NCBI GenBank assembly: GCA_964394085.1
Contig: CAYMWF010000064.1
Span: 1 to 26,714, forward strand
Direction: 5' to 3'
Length of the DNA: 26,714 nt
Source: CAYMWF01 sp964394085 [NCBI: uncultured Gemmatimonadota bacterium]
GTDB lineage: Bacteria > GCA-2686955 > CAYMWF01
The notes under the pieces were generated by a model, which ran no database searches, had not been told where the DNA came from, and worked only from the letters and a program-made list of their open reading frames with translations. The position numbers and the translations under genes were made by a program. This document shows positions 1 through 7,991 of the stretch, piece after piece (the first letter of the stretch is position 1; each line of letters begins with the position of its first letter).

Positions 1-36
1 TTTAGCGGTTGATACAACGCCGGTTTCGCAGTGGGT

Positions 37-810
37 TTACAGGCCGGGGATCCAGTTTTTCAAGATTGCGTTGACGGCTTGAAGGGCGGGGTTTTCCGGG
101 GGGAGGTCGAGAAGCGGTCGTCCTTCCGCATCGAACCTGCGGACGGTCTCGTCCTCCGGAACGGCTCCCCTGAAGACGGAGCCGTCGGGAACCGATCCGG
201 GCGGCTCGGAAGTCCTGTTCAGGAGGAGCCCCGGTTCGTCCGCACCGGGCTCCCGGTGTTTTTCGAGCAGCTCCACAAGGAGCGCCGCAGATGTTTTTCC
301 TCTGGCGGAACCGTCCGTGACCACGACCGGGATATCCACGCGTTCGATCACCCGGCGGTTCACCTGCTCGATTCCGGCCTCCGCGTCGATGATTACATAA
401 CGGAACCCGCCGGCCAGCCGCTGGATTGCCTCCCGGAGGAGCTTGTTCACCGGGCAGAAGCAGCCTTTGACGTCGGTGCGCCCCATCGCGAGGAGCGAGA
501 AATCACCCCGTTCTTTCAGAGTCTCGAGGACGAGCCAGTCGATGCTGTTGGTCAGGGCGTCCCGGTCGGCGGCGGGGTCGGAGGCTTCATTGATGAGATG
601 TTCTCTCACCCTTCCGATGGTGTGATCCATCGAAACTCCCGTTGCATAGGCAAGCCCCCCGGCGGGATCGGCGTCCACGAGGAGCAGCGGCTGCCTGCCG
701 GCGTCGAGGAGCGATTTCGCGATAAGCGCGCTTACCACGGTTTTGCCGGCGCCGCCTTTACCGACCACGGCGATTACGGTCGTATCTACGGGCGATCCGT
801 GCGGGGACAT
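37..810 (-). CDS. CooC-like P-loop ATPase (metallocofactor maturation type)
   Basis: This 257-aa cytoplasmic ATPase belongs to the MinD/ParA-type group that contains CooC, which helps insert nickel into carbon monoxide dehydrogenase. A deviant Walker A, GKGGAGKT, lies at about residues 17-24. LLLVDADPAGG follows at 43-52, the CxC motif GCFCPVN typical of CooC dimers has Cys117 and Cys119, and IDAEAGIE starts near 141. The reading frame stays open further upstream, but that extension lies inside the preceding gene. The ATG at 810 is preferred because it comes 5 bp after the upstream stop and puts the P-loop at the usual distance from the N-terminus. It is the last visible gene of the operon headed by the TetR gene at 7958. 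No CO dehydrogenase is in the window, so its client may be another metalloenzyme, for example the Cys-cluster protein two genes upstream. Family assignment is strong; the client is unknown. Confidence 0.85.
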   Translation of the reverse strand: MSPHGSPVDTTVIAVVGKGGAGKTVVSALIAKSLLDAGRQPLLLVDADPAGGLAYATGVSMDHTIGRVREHLINEASDPAADRDALTNSIDWLVLETLKERGDFSLLAMGRTDVKGCFCPVNKLLREAIQRLAGGFRYVIIDAEAGIEQVNRRVIERVDIPVVVTDGSARGKTSAALLVELLEKHREPGADEPGLLLNRTSEPPGSVPDGSVFRGAVPEDETVRRFDAEGRPLLDLPPENPALQAVNAILKNWIPGL

Positions 811-815
811 CCGCT

Positions 816-1766
816 TCACCTCTTCGATCCGCCGGAACCGGACAGGCTGACCGCCCGGGTAATGGTTCCCTGCTTTCGATCCTCTTCCCCGGAGCTCCGG
901 ATGATCAGCCGGTCGTTCACCGAACTCTCCCGGACGGCTTCCGCCCCGGTCTCGGCGGTCTCCGGGGCCGAGGCCGGTTTTCCGGATGCCGCGGCCCGCG
1001 CTCCGCCGATGCCGTCCGAAACGTCCTTCAGGATGCCGGCCATGCCAACGGGCAGTTCGAGCCGGTGCTTCATGACGGAAAGAAACCATCCCGCGGAATA
1101 GAACACGAAGGAGAGTGAACTGAGGAGGATTGCCTGGAGCGCCGGGGGAGGGGGCTGATCCAGGGGATGGCTGTCGTCTTTCAGATTTCTGCTCCCGCGG
1201 GGTTCAGCGACGGGGATCGCGGAAAACCGCCGCGCTCCCGCCGCGAAAGCATTCATGACGATCAGCCTGCTCTGCCCGTCCAGTCTGAAGACAAGACGTC
1301 CGGCCAGCAAAGCCGGCAGCCTCGAGAGTTTATCGATGACTCCGCCAAAAAATTTCCGGACTCTGCCCGGTCTCTTCTCCAGGCGATCCGTGAAGTCGCC
1401 GTAAAGAACCGGCACCAGGCCGAGTATGGGCAGGACAGCCACGATATGACACATTCCTCCCCTCAGCAGGAGCCTCCGCTCGAGTAATCCGTTCAGCACG
1501 CTCAGCCTGCCGAGGAGCATGTCATCCAGCTCCTCCGGGGTGCCGGCAACGGTCGCCGCCCCCCGGATGTCGAACCCGCCCGTCCTCGTGACGACAGAGG
1601 CTGACGAAACGTCGAGGCTGACCCGTTTCCCCGATCCTCTGAACTCGAGAACAGCGGATAATCCGCCGTCCGTGATAGCGCCGAGGAGCTCTCCGTAAGC
1701 ATCCAGGCCGGAGAAAAATGACGTTATCCTGTCTTCCAGGCGGGTTCCGGTCGCGGTTCCATTCAT
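816..1766 (-). CDS. SCP2-like lipid-binding protein with C-terminal hydrophobic segment
   Basis: This is a 316-aa protein. The N-terminal 130 residues have the pattern of a sterol-carrier-protein-2 domain: a Leu-rich helix, a strand/helix sheet, and a GTPEELDDMLLGRLSVLNG stretch where SCP2 proteins carry the substrate-dependent helix. A hydrophobic stretch (IVAVLPILGLVPVLYG, near 110-125) and a second one near 215-235 (ILLSSLSFVFYSAGWFL) suggest membrane contact. The last 80 residues are Ala/Ser/Glu-rich and probably disordered. The start at 1766 is chosen because ATGA overlaps the stop of the preceding gene and AAGGAGC sits about 6 nt upstream; an in-frame ATG at 1817 lies inside the upstream gene. 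SCP2 domains bind acyl-CoAs and sterols, so the protein may present a hydrophobic substrate to the operon's enzymes. The SCP2 call rests on pattern only and is moderate. Confidence 0.55.
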   Translation of the reverse strand: MNGTATGTRLEDRITSFFSGLDAYGELLGAITDGGLSAVLEFRGSGKRVSLDVSSASVVTRTGGFDIRGAATVAGTPEELDDMLLGRLSVLNGLLERRLLLRGGMCHIVAVLPILGLVPVLYGDFTDRLEKRPGRVRKFFGGVIDKLSRLPALLAGRLVFRLDGQSRLIVMNAFAAGARRFSAIPVAEPRGSRNLKDDSHPLDQPPPPALQAILLSSLSFVFYSAGWFLSVMKHRLELPVGMAGILKDVSDGIGGARAAASGKPASAPETAETGAEAVRESSVNDRLIIRSSGEEDRKQGTITRAVSLSGSGGSKR

Positions 1767-2530
1767 GCCGGGCTCCTTTTTCGATATCGCACCGTTATGT
1801 CCTTGAGGGCGTCGCATACCGCCTTCTCATCGCACACCGTGCAATCCAGGTCGGGACAATCGTAGATGCCATCCTCCGAGAGGACCAGTTTCCGGTGTCT
1901 GCCGGCAATCACGCCGGCTTCCGCCGCGATCGGTCCCAGGCTTTTTATCTTTTTTTCGTCTCCGGTGGCCAGGACCACCTCGGCCGCCTTCACCGCCCCC
2001 GAGAAATCGTTTTTGTACGCAGCGATCAACGCCGCTCCCAGGGTGCGCATTCTGAAACCGTTCCTGATCGCCTCCCGGCTCACCCTCACCCAGAGCCTGC
2101 CGGGCACGGTCCTGACCATGAAGCCGGGCAGGCGGTTGGCCAGGTACTGGGTCGATTCGAGCTCGAAAGGGTCCGGGGCGGCATTTTCGGCAAGGGCCAG
2201 GATAACTATCTGGACGAAAGGGAGATGCAGCTCCGGGGCGGCTTCGTCGAAATCGGGGCCGGCGCAGGTGACGACCCCGTCCTCGACGTGCCCCGTTTCG
2301 GTCGTCGTCAGCACCAGGGCGTGGGAGTCGGACCCCGGCCCCCCGGCCTCCGCGCCGACCGCGTCTCCGGTTATCACGAAAGGCTCCCTTCGCCCGTCGA
2401 GCACGAGCCCCGCATCGCCGGCGATATCCTTCCAGCCGGCCAGGCGGTGCACCCGCGTGCCGTTTTCCCAGGTTCCCGTGATTTCACGGAGCCTCCTCAC
2501 CTGGCTGCTGTAGTCAGCCCTTTCCGACAT
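1763..2530 (-). CDS. Protein with C-terminal CX4CX2CX5C cluster, possibly CdhC/AcsB-related
   Basis: This 255-aa protein is not firmly recognised. A central region (PGRLWVRVSREAIRNGF followed by LGAALIAAYKNDF) looks to me like the N-terminal domain of the CO dehydrogenase/acetyl-CoA synthase beta subunit (CdhC/AcsB). The C-terminus holds four cysteines at 225, 230, 233 and 239 in a CX4CX2CX5C arrangement that could hold an Fe-S cluster or another metal. It is far shorter than full AcsB and has no A-cluster domain. The ATG at 2530 gives a 34-bp overlap with the end of the flavoprotein gene and has AAGGAA about 11 nt upstream; longer readings stay inside the flavoprotein gene. Its stop overlaps the next start as ATGA. 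A CooC-like ATPase in the same operon makes a metal-containing protein plausible. Confidence 0.5.
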   Translation of the reverse strand: MSERADYSSQVRRLREITGTWENGTRVHRLAGWKDIAGDAGLVLDGRREPFVITGDAVGAEAGGPGSDSHALVLTTTETGHVEDGVVTCAGPDFDEAAPELHLPFVQIVILALAENAAPDPFELESTQYLANRLPGFMVRTVPGRLWVRVSREAIRNGFRMRTLGAALIAAYKNDFSGAVKAAEVVLATGDEKKIKSLGPIAAEAGVIAGRHRKLVLSEDGIYDCPDLDCTVCDEKAVCDALKDITVRYRKRSPA

Positions 2531-3852
2531 GCTGAACCAGTTCCTTTTTTCTGCAGGATTCGACCCGCGAGGCGTTTCCCCATGGCCATGACCGCCGCCG
2601 CTACCGGCATCCCGAGCGCCTCGGGAAACACCGACGCATCCGAAACATAAAGATTTTCGATTTCGGTCTCGAGGTTCTTGTCCACGACCTCGCCGATGCG
2701 GCATGCTCCGCCGGGATGGGCGCCGCGCACCGGCCCCCGGACCAGGCTGTTCGGGCGGCATCCCGCCTTGATCAGGATCTCCGATGCGATTTCGGCTCCC
2801 CTGTCGAGCTTTTTCCTGTCCGCGCCGGTGAGCGGCTTGGAGAAAGAACCGTCAGGGAATACCTCTCCGGCCATGTCGTCTTTTATCTTCACCATGATGC
2901 TCATCCACCGCCGGTATTTCAGGACTTTCAGCACCTTGGGGACCGAAACCATCGCCATCTGGGCGCAGAAAATCACCCATGGGTCGACGAGCGGGGAGAG
3001 CAGAAAGCCGTCCGATTCGTAGAATTCCCAGGTGCCCAGGCTCATCTGAGGGTTCAGCCGCGTAGCCGCCGAGGGGCGGTTCCCGTCGTATTCACCGCCA
3101 ACGAAGACGAGGGGATCGATGAAGATGCCCTTTCCCGCCTTGCGGATTCCGGCGCGGTTCAGTATCGGGGCGGTGGCGAGCCCGCCCGCGGCGAGGATCA
3201 CGACGGGCGCCCTGAACTCCACCGGTTTTCGTCCGGAGCGTCCGGATACGCCTGCCGCTTTCCCGTTCTCCCGGATGACGCGGTCGACGGTCACCGGCTG
3301 CACCAGCGTCGCCCCGCTCCGGACCGCTTCTTCGACATACTTGCGCGCGGTCCATTTTGCGTCATGGGGGCAGCCCATCATGCAGGCCGAGCAGCCCGTT
3401 CTGCATTTTTCCGGGTCGATGAATTTATCGAAGAGCTCCCACCTGTATCCGAGGCCGTCCGCCGCCTCCATGATCAACTCTCCCGAGCCTTCGATGAATT
3501 TTTCGGGCAGTTTCTGAACGCCGGCGGCCTGCCTCACCTCCTCGACCTCCTTCGACAGGTCGATTCCGAGGTCGGAGCGGATGAAGGATGGGGGCTCCCG
3601 GAAAGTGCCGCAGTAGAGCATGGTGGTGCCGCCGGTGGTGAAGGCGCGGACGCACTGGAGCCCTTCCTTCGAAAATCGCATGCCCAGCCTGTCGGCCATG
3701 AGGGCCGCTCCGAAGTGTGTTCCGGGAAATGTTTCGTGATGGCGGCCTCTTTCGAGGATGAGGACGTCGCGGCCGCCGGCGGCGAGCTCCATAGCGACGG
3801 CGGAGCCGCCGGCGCCCGAACCGACTACGATTACATCAGCTTCATTTTTCAT
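2497..3852 (-). CDS. GMC / long-chain alcohol oxidase-type flavoprotein with four-Cys motif
   Basis: This 451-aa FAD-dependent oxidoreductase is of the glucose-methanol-choline type, closest in pattern to the long-chain fatty alcohol oxidase (FAO) branch. The N-terminal Rossmann motif VIVVGSGAGGSAVAMELA is at residues 7-24 with ILERG at 32-36. The C-terminal GMC domain shows GAHPGGACRIG with the expected active-site His, then LYVSDASVFPEALGMP. A notable insert has cysteines 150, 154, 157 and 161 (CX3CX2CX3CP), like the ferredoxin-style motif of FAO-family proteins. It could pass electrons from an alcohol or enoyl/hydroxy intermediate to a carrier. The ATG at 3852 has GGGGAGG eight nt upstream. 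A 161-bp gap separates it from the activator gene upstream, the largest gap in this operon. The substrate is unknown. Confidence 0.85.
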   Translation of the reverse strand: MKNEADVIVVGSGAGGSAVAMELAAGGRDVLILERGRHHETFPGTHFGAALMADRLGMRFSKEGLQCVRAFTTGGTTMLYCGTFREPPSFIRSDLGIDLSKEVEEVRQAAGVQKLPEKFIEGSGELIMEAADGLGYRWELFDKFIDPEKCRTGCSACMMGCPHDAKWTARKYVEEAVRSGATLVQPVTVDRVIRENGKAAGVSGRSGRKPVEFRAPVVILAAGGLATAPILNRAGIRKAGKGIFIDPLVFVGGEYDGNRPSAATRLNPQMSLGTWEFYESDGFLLSPLVDPWVIFCAQMAMVSVPKVLKVLKYRRWMSIMVKIKDDMAGEVFPDGSFSKPLTGADRKKLDRGAEIASEILIKAGCRPNSLVRGPVRGAHPGGACRIGEVVDKNLETEIENLYVSDASVFPEALGMPVAAAVMAMGKRLAGRILQKKGTGSACRKGLTTAAR

Positions 3853-3855
3853 GCG

Positions 3856-3872
3856 GAATCCTCCCCGGATTC
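3856..3872 (-). promoter_or_regulatory. Hairpin enclosing the flavoprotein ribosome-binding site
   Basis: On the minus strand GAATCC and GGATTC form a 6-bp stem around a GGGGA loop. The Shine-Dalgarno sequence GGGGAGG spans the loop and the 3' arm, three bases before the ATG at 3852. Pairing could limit initiation of the flavoprotein gene. The stem is short, so this is only suggestive. Confidence 0.35.
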
Positions 3873-4013
3873 GAACCGGTTGCGGTTACACTAGCATTCC
3901 GTTTCTGCGACTACCTCAGCGGCGTCCGATCCTGCTGCCGTTGTCGCGGCATCCGGGTTCCTGCGACGACGACTTAGGCGCCCGGCCCTGCTGCAGCCAC
4001 AGACATTCCGGCG

Positions 4014-4820
4014 TCACACCCCCCCGGCCCGGGCCTGTTCCATGGCGCACACCGCCGCGCCGAGCGCCCCCGTTACCTGGGGGTCCAGATCGTCGGGGAA
4101 TACCCACGGGATGATGCCGATCTTGGCCGACACGGCGTCGATCACGCCGCTGCTCTTGGCCACGCCCCCCGTAACGAGCACATCCGCTTCCAGGCCCACC
4201 CTCTGGGCGAGGGACGCCACCCGCCCGGCCATCGATTCATGCAGCCCCTTGACGATGGCCGACGCCTTGACGCCGTCGTTAATCAGGTTGATGACCTCCG
4301 ATTCGGCGAAGACGCTGCACATGCTCGTGATCGGCGCGGCGCGATCGGCTTCAGCGCCGAGCTCGTCCATCTTTTCGTACGAGAGATCCAGGGTCCGGGC
4401 CATGGCCTCGAGAAACCGGCCGGTTCCCGCGGCGCACTTGTCGTTCATCGAGTAGTCGGCCAGGAACCCCTCGTCGTCGAGCCGTATCGCCTTCGTATCC
4501 TGACCGCCGATGTCGAGGACCGTCCTGGCCCTGGGATTGGCGAAGGCTGCTCCCCGGCCGTGGCAGGTCAGCTCCGATATGTTTTCGTCCGCGAAGGAGA
4601 CCAGGGCCCGCCCGTAACCGGTGCCGACCACGCGGTCCACATCCTCTTTGGCGGAGCCGGCTTTTTGAAGAGCCTGCTCGAAAATATCCATCGATGTCTT
4701 GGCGGGGTTGCTGGTGGAAGGCCCGATGGAGTAACCCGCGATCCGGGCTGAATTTCCATCCGCCGACAGGATGACCGCCTTGCAGGCGGTGGAGCCGATG
4801 TCGATTCCCGCGGTTATCAT
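4014..4820 (-). CDS. BadF/BadG/HgdC-type ATPase, activator of 2-hydroxyacyl-CoA dehydratase / benzoyl-CoA reductase
   Basis: This 268-aa protein has the full pattern of the activator (archerase) family, homodimers that couple ATP hydrolysis to injection of one low-potential electron into a dehydratase or benzoyl-CoA reductase. AGIDIGSTACKAVIL at 4-18 is the phosphate-binding strand, VLDIGGQDTKAI near 101-112 is the second ATP motif, and VLVTGGVAKSSGV the adenosine motif. Cys129 (NDKCAAGTG) and Cys168 (MCSVFAESE) are the two residues per subunit that share the bridging [4Fe-4S] cluster in HgdC. The ATG at 4820 forms an ATGA overlap with the stop of the upstream subunit gene; the frame is open further upstream but runs inside that gene. 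It immediately follows the two subunit genes it should activate. Length and motifs are normal. Confidence 0.95.
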   Translation of the reverse strand: MITAGIDIGSTACKAVILSADGNSARIAGYSIGPSTSNPAKTSMDIFEQALQKAGSAKEDVDRVVGTGYGRALVSFADENISELTCHGRGAAFANPRARTVLDIGGQDTKAIRLDDEGFLADYSMNDKCAAGTGRFLEAMARTLDLSYEKMDELGAEADRAAPITSMCSVFAESEVINLINDGVKASAIVKGLHESMAGRVASLAQRVGLEADVLVTGGVAKSSGVIDAVSAKIGIIPWVFPDDLDPQVTGALGAAVCAMEQARAGGV

Positions 4821-6166
4821 ACCCTGAGCCTCCCCTGTTTCGCCGCCTTCCGGGGCAGGACCACCTCGTTCACGAAGCGGGTGAGCTCCGCCTCGATCGA
4901 TTCCCTCGTAGTCACCCTTGCGTCGAACATGTCGAACTCGAACACGAGCAGCGGGATGCCGGCCTTGCGGCAGGCTTCCCGAAACAGGCCGATGCCGCCC
5001 CAGGCGTGCTTGCAGGCCACGTGCCCCGCGAAGATGCCGCAGTCCGCCCCGAACGCCTCGTGCATGTGAAGAAAATCGGTGATGTAGGTTTCGATATTCC
5101 CCCTGAACTGCCGGGACATCGGCTGGCACTTGACCAGCTTCCGGGCCAGCCCGTTCAGCATCGACTCAGGCGTTGAACAGTCGATGAGCCCCTCCTGGGC
5201 ATAGTACCCGAAAACATCCACCGGGACGGTGAGGCCGAGCTCCCGCTCCATCCAGTCGTATATCTGGAAATCGGTCCATACCGGGTCCTGGTACCAAATC
5301 GCCCTGACCCGCTCCTCGAAGAACCGATCTCCCCGTTCGTGTCTTACACGGGCTTCCTCGGCGAGGTCCGTAGCGAGACGGACTCCCTGCTCCGTGCCGT
5401 TGAAGAGGATCTGGTGGATGAGGGTGAATGCGACGAGCTTGCTCGACTGGGTGAGGGGTGCGAGTCTGCGCCAGTCGAGCCACTCCCAGATTTTTTCGAC
5501 CGCCAGGTTCGAAAGCTCGCAGGCGCGTCGCAGCCTGTCCCAGTCGAACTTGATGCCGGTGTGCCGCTCCAGAAAAGGGATGAGCTCCTCGAGCTGCTTC
5601 GCCACGTACGTGACCGTCCGTTCATCGTCGTAATACGGGACGTCGATGAGAAAGAAAGGAGCTTCGCCCAGCTCGGCGATGGCCTGGGTCGACAGGACCT
5701 GCGAGTCGCAGGGCGTGTTGATACCGACGGAGCAGGCAGGCATCGGATAAAGCTCCCTCAAAATCGAGCCGATGCCCGCCTTGTCGGCGGAACAGCAGTC
5801 GCTCGGAACACCCGAGGTTTCGGCCAGGTCGATGAATGCGTGCGTGTAGTCGGGGTCGCCCAGGATGCTCTGGAGCGCCGCCTGGGTTTCGACCACGATA
5901 TGGCCGAGATTCTCGAAACCGAGGAAGATTTCCGAGCTCATTCCGAGGTTGCACCAGACGAACGGCGCGCCCTTCTCCCATAGGTCGGCCGTTTCGCCGA
6001 GATAGTCCCACACGACCGACGCCAGCGAAAGCAGCCCGTTCGGACACGGGTCGTCAGCCAGAAACTTGATGAGCGCCGGGTTCGAGTCGATGATAACGCG
6101 CCATTCGGGCACGGCGAGAAGCCTCTCGCGGATCGATTTCTGACCGTTGGTATTCAACCCACACAT
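4817..6166 (-). CDS. 2-hydroxyacyl-CoA dehydratase / benzoyl-CoA reductase-type subunit (HgdB/BcrB superfamily), larger
   Basis: This 449-aa protein is one half of what should be a heterodimeric Fe-S enzyme of the HgdAB/FldBC/BcrBC superfamily. Supporting patterns are WCNLGMSSEIFLGFENLG near the N-terminal cluster domain, SVGINTPCDSQV in the middle, and a C-terminal FAGHVACKHAWGG block followed by GIPLLVFEFDMFD, the usual late Cys region before the terminal strand. Many cysteines can serve as cluster ligands. The annotated ATG at 6166 has no room for a Shine-Dalgarno site. An in-frame TTG at 6157 overlaps the upstream stop as TTGA and has AAGAAGGA eight nt before it, so it may be the real start (446 aa). 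It cannot be told from sequence whether the enzyme dehydrates a 2-hydroxyacyl-CoA or reduces an aromatic or enoyl-CoA. Confidence 0.88.
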   Translation of the reverse strand: MCGLNTNGQKSIRERLLAVPEWRVIIDSNPALIKFLADDPCPNGLLSLASVVWDYLGETADLWEKGAPFVWCNLGMSSEIFLGFENLGHIVVETQAALQSILGDPDYTHAFIDLAETSGVPSDCCSADKAGIGSILRELYPMPACSVGINTPCDSQVLSTQAIAELGEAPFFLIDVPYYDDERTVTYVAKQLEELIPFLERHTGIKFDWDRLRRACELSNLAVEKIWEWLDWRRLAPLTQSSKLVAFTLIHQILFNGTEQGVRLATDLAEEARVRHERGDRFFEERVRAIWYQDPVWTDFQIYDWMERELGLTVPVDVFGYYAQEGLIDCSTPESMLNGLARKLVKCQPMSRQFRGNIETYITDFLHMHEAFGADCGIFAGHVACKHAWGGIGLFREACRKAGIPLLVFEFDMFDARVTTRESIEAELTRFVNEVVLPRKAAKQGRLRV

Positions 6167-7338
6167 CCTTCTTTTATGCCGGTACGGCGGGTGAGCGATT
6201 CGATCATCTCAATAAAAGCCTGCACCCTGGTTCCGACCTGCCCCTTGTTGGGATGGCCGTATTCACGATCGAGAAAGAGAACGGGGATTCCGTGCCTCTT
6301 CAGGCGGCGTCCCAGGTTGTGAGCCTCTCCTCCCCAGGGATCGCAGAACTTGAGCCGCTGAAAAACCACGCCGTCGATCCGGTGCTTTTTTATCGTCCGG
6401 AGGACATGATCGAAACGATCGGGGAAGTTCCCGATCATCCGGGCGCACGAAACCTTGAAGAAATATCGCCTGCTGACGGCGTCCATCGGGTCGGACGCCT
6501 CCTCGTCCACGAGGGTATCGTTTCCGCGGGTGCCGAAGCAGAGAGTATCGGCCACTACGGCGGCTCCCTGGCTCTCCACCGCCGTTACGAAGGCGGGTTC
6601 GTCGAGCTCCCCGCCGGCGAGGAGCAGCCTCGCCCTCGGTTTCGACGCGGTCTTTTCCTCTGATTCGAGAGACCGGAGGAGGTTCTTCGCCGTTTCGTTG
6701 AATTCCGCCGGGGGCATCACCATCGCCGCCACCGAAACAATCAGCATATCGGTGCCGGAGAGGACGGGCTTGTCGAGGGAGCGGAGCTCGCCGAGTTCCG
6801 TGAGAATCTTCCTGGTTTCATTGTGAAGCCGGATGGCGTCCCGCAGGCTAACTTTCGTGATTTCCGCAGAAAAGAACCGTTCCATCGAGGCGGCGAGATT
6901 CCCGACTTCGTCCCGGTAATAAGGATAGAGGGATTCGCGGACATTTCGGGGCACAGATATAAAGCCGTGAAAAGGCACCGGCGTCTTGTGCCGCCACAGG
7001 TCGAAGGCCCTTCTTACGTGATCGCACGTGTTGAGGGATATCTCGCCGTCCAGGAAATCGTATGCGCCCTTGAGCCCCAGGCTGAGGGTATGACGCACGT
7101 ATGTGCAGGTTTTGCTCGACAGGTAGACGTCGGCCGGGGCTGAATCTTCGCTGCCCGCCCCCCTGAAGCGGACCGGAAGAAACCCGGCCGCGGTGATGAT
7201 CTCCACGGGGACATAGCTGCAGAAATAGCCGATTACGCGTCCGCCGTCTTCTTTCCAGCGCTCTACATACCTGTTCGCGGGGCCGGAAATGATTTCTCGA
7301 AATTCAGCCAGAATCGATTTTGAGTTCATCGGTTTCAT
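6154..7338 (-). CDS. 2-hydroxyacyl-CoA dehydratase / benzoyl-CoA reductase-type subunit (HgdB/BcrB superfamily), smaller
   Basis: This 394-aa protein is the partner subunit of the next gene. IGYFCSYVPVEIITAAGFLPVR near residues 35-55 is the classic N-terminal motif with the first cluster cysteine. SSKTCTYVRHTLSLGL follows, and LKFCDPWGGEAHNLGRRLK near the C-terminus matches the conserved KFCDPW signature, with GIPVLFLDREYG behind it. Dehydratases of this group bind one [4Fe-4S] per subunit and use ketyl-radical chemistry; benzoyl-CoA reductases use the same fold. The ATG at 7338 forms an ATGA overlap with the TetR stop. A second ATG at 7329 is about ten nt from AAAAGGG and may be used instead. 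It is the first enzyme gene after the regulator, so it is probably a main output of the operon. Confidence 0.9.
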   Translation of the reverse strand: MKPMNSKSILAEFREIISGPANRYVERWKEDGGRVIGYFCSYVPVEIITAAGFLPVRFRGAGSEDSAPADVYLSSKTCTYVRHTLSLGLKGAYDFLDGEISLNTCDHVRRAFDLWRHKTPVPFHGFISVPRNVRESLYPYYRDEVGNLAASMERFFSAEITKVSLRDAIRLHNETRKILTELGELRSLDKPVLSGTDMLIVSVAAMVMPPAEFNETAKNLLRSLESEEKTASKPRARLLLAGGELDEPAFVTAVESQGAAVVADTLCFGTRGNDTLVDEEASDPMDAVSRRYFFKVSCARMIGNFPDRFDHVLRTIKKHRIDGVVFQRLKFCDPWGGEAHNLGRRLKRHGIPVLFLDREYGHPNKGQVGTRVQAFIEMIESLTRRTGIKEGCVG

Positions 7339-7958
7339 GCCCTTTTCGCGCCTTCGTACAACAGCCATACCGCTTTGACGGCCAGCTCCTCCCTGGTGCT
7401 CCGGGTGAAGACCGTCTGGCTTCCGCCCATGGACAGCTGGATGATACCCGTAGCCGCCCCCCAGAACGCGGCGGCCATCTCCCAGGGATCTATTCCGGTT
7501 ATGAGGTTCTCCGCCTGCGCTTTCTTCACCGCGGTTACTACAACATCGAGACAGGCCCTCTCGTAATCTTCCAGCCGCAGCCTCTGCTCCGCCGGGATGT
7601 TCGCTATCATCTCGGCGGTTGCTTCCTGGAAGATGATCCGGAAATACTGGGGGTGCTCCCGGGCGAAATCGAGGTATACGGCGAGGATGGCGCGGATCGC
7701 CTCTTCGATGCTCAGCTCTTCGGCGCCGAGAGCTTCGAACCTGTCCCGCAGCATTTTCAACCCCTCTTCACCCACAGCCAGGAAAAGCTCGTCTTTGTTC
7801 TTGAAGTAAATATAGACAGTGCGCTTGCTGAACCCGGCGGAGCGGGCCACCTGTTCCATGGTCGTCCCGTGATAGCCGCGCTCGAAAAAGAGGCGCCTGG
7901 CCGCCGCCTGCAGCTCCGGGCCCCTGTTTCCGCGTCCTGATTTTTTCTGCTTTATCAA
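7335..7958 (-). CDS. TetR/AcrR-family transcriptional regulator, operon head
   Basis: This 207-aa TetR-type repressor has an N-terminal helix-turn-helix at about residues 12-60 (AARRLFFERGYHGTTMEQVA, then SAGFSKRTVYIYFKNKDELF), followed by an all-helical ligand domain. It most likely senses a CoA thioester or small hydrophobic effector. Translation appears to begin at a TTG codon at 7958, because no ATG or GTG lies between it and the HTH; a weak GGCGGA precedes it. Its stop overlaps the first subunit gene. A 21-bp palindrome sits 12 bp upstream of the start and overlaps the -10 box of a good promoter, so it very probably represses its own operon and possibly the divergent SGNH gene. Confidence 0.93.
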   Translation of the reverse strand: MIKQKKSGRGNRGPELQAAARRLFFERGYHGTTMEQVARSAGFSKRTVYIYFKNKDELFLAVGEEGLKMLRDRFEALGAEELSIEEAIRAILAVYLDFAREHPQYFRIIFQEATAEMIANIPAEQRLRLEDYERACLDVVVTAVKKAQAENLITGIDPWEMAAAFWGAATGIIQLSMGGSQTVFTRSTREELAVKAVWLLYEGAKRA

Positions 7959-7970
7959 AGCATCCGCCTA

Positions 7971-7991
7971 AAAGTAACCATTGGTTACTTT
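7971..7991. promoter_or_regulatory. Palindromic operator for the TetR-headed operon
   Basis: This is a perfect inverted repeat with arms AAAGTAACCA and TGGTTACTTT separated by one T. It overlaps the proposed -10 box of the minus-strand promoter and lies just upstream of the TetR gene. Size and placement are typical of TetR-family autoregulatory operators. Confidence 0.8.

Noticed and set aside
31-1101. A long plus-strand frame opposite the CooC-like gene
   Set aside because: It is a GC-rich shadow of the minus-strand gene, without a domain pattern or ribosome-binding site.
3856-3900. A tRNA T-arm-like word, GGTTCGAATCC, on the minus strand
   Set aside because: No acceptor stem, D-arm or anticodon arm can be built around it; it lies in the leader of the flavoprotein gene.
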